Positions 58,166 through 64,000 of a stretch of DNA of 64,000 nucleotides are shown here, piece after piece. A program made the translations under genes and the position numbers. Source of the DNA: Nocardioides renjunii. GTDB lineage: Bacteria > Actinomycetota > Actinomycetes > Propionibacteriales > Nocardioidaceae. The stretch lies in contig NZ_CP141058.1 of assembly GCF_034661175.1 (NCBI RefSeq), positions 310,001 through 374,000 of the forward strand, in the 5' to 3' direction. The notes below the pieces were generated by a model, which did no database searches, was not told the origin of the DNA, and worked only from the letters and a program-made list of their open reading frames with translations. Position 1 is the stretch's first letter, and every line of letters begins with the position of its first letter.

Positions 58166-60883
58166 GTGGCAAAGCTCGTCATCGTCGAGTCCCCGGCCAA
58201 GGCCCGCACGATCGGCGGGTACCTCGGCTCGGACTACGTCGTCGAGTCCTCGATCGGTCACATCCGCGACCTGCCCAACAACGCCGCGGACACCCCGGCC
58301 AAGATCAAGGACAAGCCGTGGGGCCGCCTCGCGGTCGACGTCGACAACGGCTTCGAGCCCTACTACGTCGTGCCGCGCGACAAGAAGAGCCACATCGCCA
58401 AGCTGAAGAAGCTGGTCAAGGACGCCGACGCCCTCTACCTCGCCACCGACGAGGACCGCGAGGGCGAGGCGATCGCCTGGCACCTCCTCGACGAGCTCAA
58501 GCCGCCGAAGGGCCTGCCGGTGCACCGGATGGTCTTCCACGAGATCACCAAGCAGGCCATCCTCGCGGCGGTCGAGAATCCCCGCCAGATCAACGACGAC
58601 CTCGTCGAGGCCCAGGAGGCGCGCCGCATCCTCGACCGCCTCTACGGCTACGAGGTCTCGCCGGTGCTGTGGAAGAAGGTCATGTCCGGCCTCTCCGCGG
58701 GCCGCGTGCAGTCGGTCGCCACCCGTCTGGTCGTCGACCGCGAGCGCGAGCGGATGAAGTTCCGCGTCGCCTCCTACTGGGACATCGACGCCACGTTCGA
58801 CGCCGGCACCGGCCACGACCCGCGAATGTTCCCCGCCAAGCTGCACAGCGTCGACGACGTCCGCGTCGCCCGCGGTGCCGACTTCGACAACACCGGTGAG
58901 CTCAAGTCCGGATCAGCTGGCAAGGCGGAGCGGGTCCACCTGTCCCGCGCCGACGCCGAGTCGCTGGCCACCGGCCTCGCCGACACGACGTACGCCGTCC
59001 GCTCGGTCGAGTCCAAGCCCTACCGCCGCTCGCCGTACGCCCCCTTCCGCACCACCACGCTGCAGCAGGAGGCCAGCCGCAAGCTCGGGATGAGCGCGAG
59101 CGTGACCATGTCGGTCGCGCAGCGCCTCTACGAGAACGGCTTCATCACCTACATGCGCACCGACTCCACGACGCTGTCGGACGCCGCGGTCGGCGCCGCC
59201 CGCGACCAGGTGCGCGAGCTCTACGGCGCGGAGTACCTCCCCGACTCGCCGCGGACCTACGCCTCCAAGGTCAAGAACGCCCAGGAGGCCCACGAGGCGA
59301 TCCGCCCGGCCGGCGACACCTTCCGCACGCCGGCGCAGACCGGGCTGTCGGGCGAGCAGTTCCGCCTCTACGAGCTGATCTGGATGCGCACCGTCGCCTC
59401 GCAGATGAAGGACGCGGTCGGCAGCTCGGTGACGATCCGCATCGGCGGTGCCGCCGCCGACGGTCGCGACGTGGTGTTCAGCGCCAGCGGTCGCACCATC
59501 ACCTTCCACGGCTTCCTCAAGGCCTACGTCGAGGACATCGACGACGCCTCCAAGCGTCGCGACGACGCCGAGACCCGGCTGCCCAACCTCACCGAGGGTG
59601 CCGCCGTCTCCGCGGCGACACTGACGCCCGAGGGCCACGAGACCAAGCCGCCCGCCCGCTACACCGAGGCGACGCTGATCAAGGAGCTCGAGGACCGCGA
59701 GATCGGCCGACCGTCGACCTATGCCTCGATCATCGGCACCATCCTCAACCGCGGCTACGTCTACAAGAAGGGCACGGCGCTGGTGCCGGCGTGGCTGGCG
59801 TTCTCGGTCGTGCGGCTGCTGGAGGAGCACTTCCCGCGCCAGGTGTCCTACGAGTTCACCGCCGACATGGAGGACGTGCTCGACGAGATCGCCGGCGGCC
59901 GCGCCGACCGGGCCACCGAGCTCGGCGAGTTCTACTACGGCGGCGGCGACGTCGTCGGCCTCAAGACGCTGGTCACCGAGCTCGGCGACATCGACGCCAA
60001 GGAGATGGCGACCTTCCCCATCGGGGACGGGATCGACCTCCGCGTCGGCCGCTACGGTCCCTACGTCGAGGGCCCGGCGCCCGAGGACGGCGACGGCGCA
60101 CCCGTCCGCGCCAACGTCCCCGACGACCTGCCGCCCGACGAGCTCACCGTGGCCAAGGCCAAGGAGCTGCTCGCCAACCCCGCCGGCGAGGAGCAGGTGA
60201 TCGGCAACCACCCCGACACCGGTCTCCAGATCGTGGCCAAGAACGGTCGCTTCGGGCCCTACGTCACCGAGGTGCTGCCCGACGACGCGCCCAAGTCGGC
60301 CAAGCCGCGCACCGGCTCGCTCTTCACGTCCATGACCCTCGACACCGTCAGCCTCGAGGACGCGGTCAAGCTGCTCGACCTGCCCCGCGTGGTCGGCGTC
60401 GACGACGACGGCACCGAGATCACCGCGCAGAACGGTCGCTACGGGCCCTACCTCAAGAAGGGCACCGACTCGCGCTCGCTCACCAGCGAGGACCAGATCT
60501 TCGACATCACCCTCGACCAGGCCAAGGCGATCTACGCCCAGCCCAAGCAGCGCGGTCGCGGTGCGGCCACCCCGCCGCTCAAGGAGCTCGGCAACGACCC
60601 CGTCTCGGGCCAGCCGGTGATCGTGAAGGCCGGTCGCTTCGGCGAGTACGTCACCGACGGCGAGTACAACGCCACCCTCCGCAAGGACGACACCGTCGAG
60701 TCGATCACCCTCGAGCGGGCGGCCGAGCTGCTCGCCGAGCGTCGCGAGCGCGGTCCGGCCAAGAAGGCGGCCAAGAAGGGCGCGAAGAAGGCCCCCGCCA
60801 AGAAGACCGCTGCCAAGAAGACGACCGCGAAGAAGACGGCGGCCAAGAAGACGACCAAGAAGGCTGCGGCCAAGAAGTCCTGA
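58166..60883 (+). CDS. topA: DNA topoisomerase I
   Basis: 905-residue type IA topoisomerase. The TOPRIM domain has KLVIVESPAKARTI (Glu) and ATDEDREGEAIAW (DxD); the active-site Tyr is in FITYMRTDSTTLS. No C4 zinc fingers: the C-terminal domain has four topo-C repeats ending GRYGPYV/GRFGPYV-like, then a Lys/Ala/Thr tail of about 45 residues, as in mycobacterial TopA. GTG 58166 with AGGGAG 9 nt upstream was preferred over the ATG frame at 58091. Confidence 0.96.
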   Translation: MAKLVIVESPAKARTIGGYLGSDYVVESSIGHIRDLPNNAADTPAKIKDKPWGRLAVDVDNGFEPYYVVPRDKKSHIAKLKKLVKDADALYLATDEDREGEAIAWHLLDELKPPKGLPVHRMVFHEITKQAILAAVENPRQINDDLVEAQEARRILDRLYGYEVSPVLWKKVMSGLSAGRVQSVATRLVVDRERERMKFRVASYWDIDATFDAGTGHDPRMFPAKLHSVDDVRVARGADFDNTGELKSGSAGKAERVHLSRADAESLATGLADTTYAVRSVESKPYRRSPYAPFRTTTLQQEASRKLGMSASVTMSVAQRLYENGFITYMRTDSTTLSDAAVGAARDQVRELYGAEYLPDSPRTYASKVKNAQEAHEAIRPAGDTFRTPAQTGLSGEQFRLYELIWMRTVASQMKDAVGSSVTIRIGGAAADGRDVVFSASGRTITFHGFLKAYVEDIDDASKRRDDAETRLPNLTEGAAVSAATLTPEGHETKPPARYTEATLIKELEDREIGRPSTYASIIGTILNRGYVYKKGTALVPAWLAFSVVRLLEEHFPRQVSYEFTADMEDVLDEIAGGRADRATELGEFYYGGGDVVGLKTLVTELGDIDAKEMATFPIGDGIDLRVGRYGPYVEGPAPEDGDGAPVRANVPDDLPPDELTVAKAKELLANPAGEEQVIGNHPDTGLQIVAKNGRFGPYVTEVLPDDAPKSAKPRTGSLFTSMTLDTVSLEDAVKLLDLPRVVGVDDDGTEITAQNGRYGPYLKKGTDSRSLTSEDQIFDITLDQAKAIYAQPKQRGRGAATPPLKELGNDPVSGQPVIVKAGRFGEYVTDGEYNATLRKDDTVESITLERAAELLAERRERGPAKKAAKKGAKKAPAKKTAAKKTTAKKTAAKKTTKKAAAKKS

Positions 60884-60898
60884 CCGCCGCTCGAAGCG

Positions 60899-61291
60899 TC
60901 ACCGCGGGAGTGCCACCGGCAGCCCGGCGGCCTTCCACGCCCGGAAGCCGCCGACGAGGTCGGTGGCGCGGTGCACCCCGAGCCGCTGGAGGGTGGCGGC
61001 CGCCAGGCTCGAGGAGTAGCCCTCGTTGCAGACGACCACGACGTGAAGGTCGTACGACGCCAGCGGCAGGCGCGCCTCGCACGCCGGGTCGAGCCGCCAC
61101 TCGAGCACCGTGCGCTCGACGACCAGGGCTCCGGGCAGCTCGCCCTCGGCCATCCGGTTGGCCTCGGGACGGACGTCGACCAGGACGGCGCCGGCCTGCT
61201 GCGCGGCGAGCGCCTCGGCGGGGGAGAGGCGGACGAGGTCCGCACGTGCCTCGGCCAGCAGGTCGTCGATGGTGTGGGACGCCGTCGCCAT
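60899..61291 (-). CDS. Rhodanese-like domain protein
   Basis: 130-residue single rhodanese domain: SPAEALAAQQAGAVLVDVRPEANRMAEGELPGALVV, active-site loop VVVCNEGYSSSLAAATLQRLGV with Cys, and the C-terminal DLVGGFRAWKAAG. It may transfer sulfur or act as a persulfide carrier. Convergent with topA by 15 bp. ATG 61291. Confidence 0.85.
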   Translation of the reverse strand: MATASHTIDDLLAEARADLVRLSPAEALAAQQAGAVLVDVRPEANRMAEGELPGALVVERTVLEWRLDPACEARLPLASYDLHVVVVCNEGYSSSLAAATLQRLGVHRATDLVGGFRAWKAAGLPVALPR

Positions 61292-61354
61292 GGCTCCATC
61301 CGACCAGCGGCGGCCGGGTGGTCGCCACGCCTGAACGGGGGTGCCGGCCGAGCG

Positions 61355-61434
61355 GACGAACGGACCCAACGGTCGCGATCGCGGGCCCGCCGGGCGTACG
61401 GTCGCGGGGCGTCGGGGCGTACGGTCCGTTCGTC
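61355..61434. repeat. Inverted repeat with internal direct repeats
   Basis: GACGAACGGACC (61355-61366) pairs with GGTCCGTTCGTC (61423-61434); inside, GGGCGTACGGTC occurs at 61392 and 61415. It lies in the 285-bp gap between the rhodanese gene and the secreted propeller. Confidence 0.7.
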
Positions 61435-61576
61435 GTGCCAACCGGTGCGGCCGCAGGGCGCCGAGAGTTCATCCCATCGTCACTGTTCCCGCGGCCCGGC
61501 TTCTCGCTACCGTGACCGCCACGGTGTGACCGCGTGGTCATGGGGGGCACGCGCGCCGCGGACGAAAGCGACCTCG

Positions 61577-63025
61577 ATGGCCATCCCAGCCCGGACCGCC
61601 CTGCTCACCGCCCTCGCCCTGGTCGTCAGCCCGCTGCTGCTCGTCACCGGTACGGCGCCCGCGCACGCCGCCGTGTCGGTGTTCCCGGTGCCGACGAGCA
61701 ACGCCGAGCTGGGCCGGATCACCACCGCGCCCGACGGCAGCATGTGGTTCCTGATGAGCGACGCCAACAAGGTCGGTCGCATCACCACCTCAGGGCAGAT
61801 CCAAGAGTTCGCGCTTCCGCCGACCGACTCGAGCGTCGACGGCCCGGCCAAGGGTCTGGACGTCTCGCCGGACGGCTCGGTGTGGGTCACCACCGACCAC
61901 GGCAGCAACCTGACTCGTCTCTCCAGCACCGGGCAGCTCCTCGCCGACTGGACCTTCCCCAACTACGACGGCTGCGTGAGCACGTGTCCCTACGGCGGCG
62001 AGGTCAGGGTCGGCCCGGACGGCACGGCCTGGGTCACCATGAACTACGGCAGCTCGTTCATCGTGAAGATGACCCCGTCCGGCCAGCTGACGGCCTACAA
62101 CAACTCGCCCGAGTGCGACGACGTCCTGGGGGAGGCCGCCGACGGGTCCATGTGGTGCCAGAACGGCAGCTCCTCCGGACAGGACACGATCACGAAGGTG
62201 AACGCCGACGCGAGCGGGGGGACGACCTACCCGCTGCCCAGCGACGCGACGTACCCCAACGGGCTCGCCGCCGGCCCGGTCGGCTCCATCTGGTTCACCC
62301 GCAGCAGCAGCGGGACCATGTTCACCAGCCCCTCGCGGGGCTCGATCGGCTACCTCGACCAGGCCAGCGGCGCGACGAAGATCTGGCAGACCGGGTCGCG
62401 CTCCGCCCCCACCGACCTCGTGCAGGGGCCCGACGGCCAGATGTGGTTCACCAACGTCGGCGCGGCGCCCGGCATCGGGCACATCGCGGCCAACGGCGTC
62501 GGCGCGATCAGCTCGGTGGGCAACTACGAGCCCACCTCGCTCACCTTCGGCCCCGACGGGGCGATCTGGTTCACCGACAGCAAGAACAACGCGATCGTCC
62601 GGGTGACCACCGACCAGCTCGGCGCCACCAACGTCGACCTCGGGGACGGCGTCACGATGCTCGCCCCCACCGCCCCGACCCCGCCGCCGCCGGCCCCCGC
62701 GGTCGTCGGCAGCGTGCCGAAGGTCAAGGGCGTCACGACCGTCAAGCGTGGCAGGCTGAAGGTCCCGGTCACCTGCCCCGCCGGCGCGGCAGCCGGCTGC
62801 ACCGGCGCACTGCGGGTGGAGCTGGCCAAGGGCGGCAAGGCGCTCGCGAAGCCGCGGGCCTACCGCGCCGCCGCCGGCACGAGGGCGAAGGTCGCGGTGA
62901 AGCTCTCCGAGAAGGGCCTCAAGCGGCTGCGCCCCGGCCGCGTCGTCGAGGTGCGGGTCGAGCTGACCGCGCCGGGTTCAGCGAAGGTGGTCGCGAAGCG
63001 GACGATCAAGGTGCGCCGAGCCTGA
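61577..63025 (+). CDS. Secreted beta-propeller protein, Vgb/streptogramin-lyase-like fold
   Basis: 482-residue secreted protein. Signal peptide AIPARTALLTALALVVSPLL ending near AHAA. The body (about 40-360) is made of NHL/Vgb-type blades with repeated phrases such as GPDGTAWVTMN, GPDGQMWFTNV and GPDGAIWFTDSKNN. A Pro-rich linker (about 370-385) leads to a C-terminal domain with two cysteines (VTCPAGAAAGC). The fold resembles streptogramin B lyase, but catalytic residues are not clear. The GATG at 61577 follows ACCTC without a Shine-Dalgarno. Confidence 0.78.
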   Translation: MAIPARTALLTALALVVSPLLLVTGTAPAHAAVSVFPVPTSNAELGRITTAPDGSMWFLMSDANKVGRITTSGQIQEFALPPTDSSVDGPAKGLDVSPDGSVWVTTDHGSNLTRLSSTGQLLADWTFPNYDGCVSTCPYGGEVRVGPDGTAWVTMNYGSSFIVKMTPSGQLTAYNNSPECDDVLGEAADGSMWCQNGSSSGQDTITKVNADASGGTTYPLPSDATYPNGLAAGPVGSIWFTRSSSGTMFTSPSRGSIGYLDQASGATKIWQTGSRSAPTDLVQGPDGQMWFTNVGAAPGIGHIAANGVGAISSVGNYEPTSLTFGPDGAIWFTDSKNNAIVRVTTDQLGATNVDLGDGVTMLAPTAPTPPPPAPAVVGSVPKVKGVTTVKRGRLKVPVTCPAGAAAGCTGALRVELAKGGKALAKPRAYRAAAGTRAKVAVKLSEKGLKRLRPGRVVEVRVELTAPGSAKVVAKRTIKVRRA

Positions 63026-63051
63026 GCGGGGGGCGTGTCCCACCCCGCCCG

Positions 63052-63057
63052 TAGGGT
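63052..63057 (+). promoter_or_regulatory. -10 hexamer for tmk
   Basis: TAGGGT, 6 nt before GTG 63064; it favours that start over the GTG at 63058. Confidence 0.5.
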
Positions 63058-63063
63058 GTGCGC

Positions 63064-63702
63064 GTGAGCGAGGGCGTGTATGCGGAGCGGGGACTCTTCG
63101 TCTGCTTCGAGGGCGGCGAGGGGGCCGGCAAGTCGACCCAGTCGCGCCTGCTCCGCGACTGGCTCGTCGAGCAGGGCCGCACCGTCCTGCTCACCTTCGA
63201 GCCCGGTGACACCGCGGTCGGCAAGGAGCTGCGCCGGATCGTGCTCGACCCGGCGACCGGCGACCTGTCCGACCGCACCGAGGCGCTGCTCTACGCCGCC
63301 GACAAGGCCGAGCACGTCGACCACGTCGTGCTGCCCGCGCTCGAGCGGGGCGAGGTCGTGATCACCGACCGCTACGTCGACTCGACGCTGGCCTACCAGG
63401 GGGCCGGGCGCGCGCTCGACGTCTCCGAGGTCGAGGCGGTCGCGCGCTGGGCGACCGGCGACCTGCGGCCCCACCTCACCGTCGTCCTCGACCTCGCCCC
63501 CGAGACGGGGCTCGACCGCTTCACGGGCCGCGACCGCATCGAGGGCCAGTCGCTCGCCTTCCACCAGCGCGTGCGCCAGGGGTTCCTCGACCTCGCCGCC
63601 GCCGACCCCGACCACTACGTCGTCCTCGACGCGCGGGCGTTGATCGACGAGATCGCCGCCGCGATCCAGGCCCGTGTCGCGCCCCTGCTGGAGGACGCGT
63701 GA
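63064..63702 (+). CDS. tmk: Thymidylate kinase
   Basis: 212-residue dTMP kinase. P-loop FEGGEGAGKSTQS, DRY motif VITDRYVDSTLAYQGAG and LID-like FTGRDRIEGQSLAFHQRVRQGF. It supplies dTDP for replication. Start GTG 63064; its TGA overlaps the holB GTG by 4 nt, as in many bacteria where tmk-holB are paired. Confidence 0.94.
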   Translation: MSEGVYAERGLFVCFEGGEGAGKSTQSRLLRDWLVEQGRTVLLTFEPGDTAVGKELRRIVLDPATGDLSDRTEALLYAADKAEHVDHVVLPALERGEVVITDRYVDSTLAYQGAGRALDVSEVEAVARWATGDLRPHLTVVLDLAPETGLDRFTGRDRIEGQSLAFHQRVRQGFLDLAAADPDHYVVLDARALIDEIAAAIQARVAPLLEDA

Positions 63703-64000
63703 CCAGCCCGGCCGGGAGCGGGACGCGCACCGTCTGGTCCGACCTCGTCGGCCAGCGCTCCACCATCGACGTCCTCCAGCATGCCGCAGCCGGGCAGGGC
63801 ATGACCCACGCGTGGCTGATCACGGGCCCGCCGGGCTCCGGCCGCTCCAACGTCGCCCTCGCGTTCGCCGCCGCGCTGCAGTGCCGGCTCGGCGGGTGCG
63901 GTGAGTGCAGCGACTGCCGGTCCGTGCTGGCGGGCTCGCACCCCGACGTGAGCGTGACCCGGTCGGAGACGTCCACGCTCTACATCAAGGAGGTCCGCGA
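63699..64000 (+). CDS. holB: DNA polymerase III delta' subunit, C-terminus outside window
   Basis: First 100 residues of the clamp-loader delta' subunit. WSDLVGQRSTIDVL and a P-loop-like GPPGSGRSN with Arg in the usual Lys position, as expected for non-hydrolysing delta'. The zinc module cysteines are in CRLGGCGECSDC. GTG start overlaps tmk. Equivalent of Rv3644c. Confidence 0.9.
   Translation, partial: MTSPAGSGTRTVWSDLVGQRSTIDVLQHAAAGQGMTHAWLITGPPGSGRSNVALAFAAALQCRLGGCGECSDCRSVLAGSHPDVSVTRSETSTLYIKEVR

Noticed and set aside
61516..61548. GTGACCGCC..GTGTGACCGCGTGGTCA as a further Crp site
   Set aside because: The right half is GGTCA, not TCAC at the proper N6 spacing.

Overview
The window is a very GC-rich, gene-dense chromosomal segment of an actinobacterium, most likely a Nocardioides-like member of the Propionibacteriales. 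Reasons: codon use, GTG/TTG starts and 4-nt overlaps throughout; mycothiol-era protein families (two MDMPI/maleylpyruvate-isomerase-like proteins); and gene order that, from memory, follows the Mycobacterium tuberculosis Rv3644c-Rv3678c backbone (holB, topA, csp, helicase, Tad locus, Ssd, HAD-IB, Fic-like protein, acs, holin-like protein, MarP, CoA Nudix, TlpA, nth, Crp, MBL, Nudix, RidA, DUF4177) and the Streptomyces helicase-bldG-hppA-topA block. No transposase, prophage, CRISPR array or rRNA is visible. The genus is an inference; no marker gene for it lies here.

Layout. 1-7.8 kb: a truncated sensor kinase, then a complete two-component system next to a MacB/FtsX-type ABC exporter. 7.9-16.8 kb: the conserved DUF4177-RidA-Nudix-MBL and crp-nth-tlpA-Nudix-marP blocks, split by a sigma factor/membrane partner pair and an MDMPI-family gene. 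16.8-23 kb: holin-like protein, NhaA antiporter, acetyl-CoA synthetase and the ActP/DUF485 acetate uptake module. 23-32.7 kb: an accessory region with small enzymes, SoxR and its divergent SDR/QueA-like operon, a cold-shock protein, methyltransferase, phospholipase D-like protein, an EVE-like protein, a HemD-winged-helix remnant, tRNA-Gly(TCC), and a frameshifted GNAT gene. 32.7-39.4 kb: a second SSS-symporter/DUF485 module with its own LytS/LytR-type system, and two tandem secreted RTX-like proteins. 39.4-48.2 kb: methyltransferase, membrane protein, Fic-like protein, HAD phosphatase and a Tad pilus locus (ssd, tadA, tadB, tadC, Flp-like pilin, TadE and TadE-like). 48.5-64 kb: DUF1998 helicase, BldG-like anti-sigma antagonist, proton pyrophosphatase, phosphotransferase, N6-type methyltransferase, Vms1-like protein, DUF3140, topA, rhodanese, secreted beta-propeller, tmk and the start of holB.

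How parts may work together. A Crp/GlxR-type regulator is encoded at 12.7-13.4 kb, and GTGA-N6-TCAC sites lie in front of the DUF485-actP(-acs) unit (two sites) and of hppA (one site), which suggests cAMP-linked control of acetate uptake and energy metabolism. A promoter laid out exactly like the enteric soxS promoter sits between soxR and the SDR/QueA-like operon. At least twelve genes have a TANNNT -10 hexamer ending 6-8 nt before the start codon and no Shine-Dalgarno sequence, which points to widespread leaderless transcription and was used to fix several starts.
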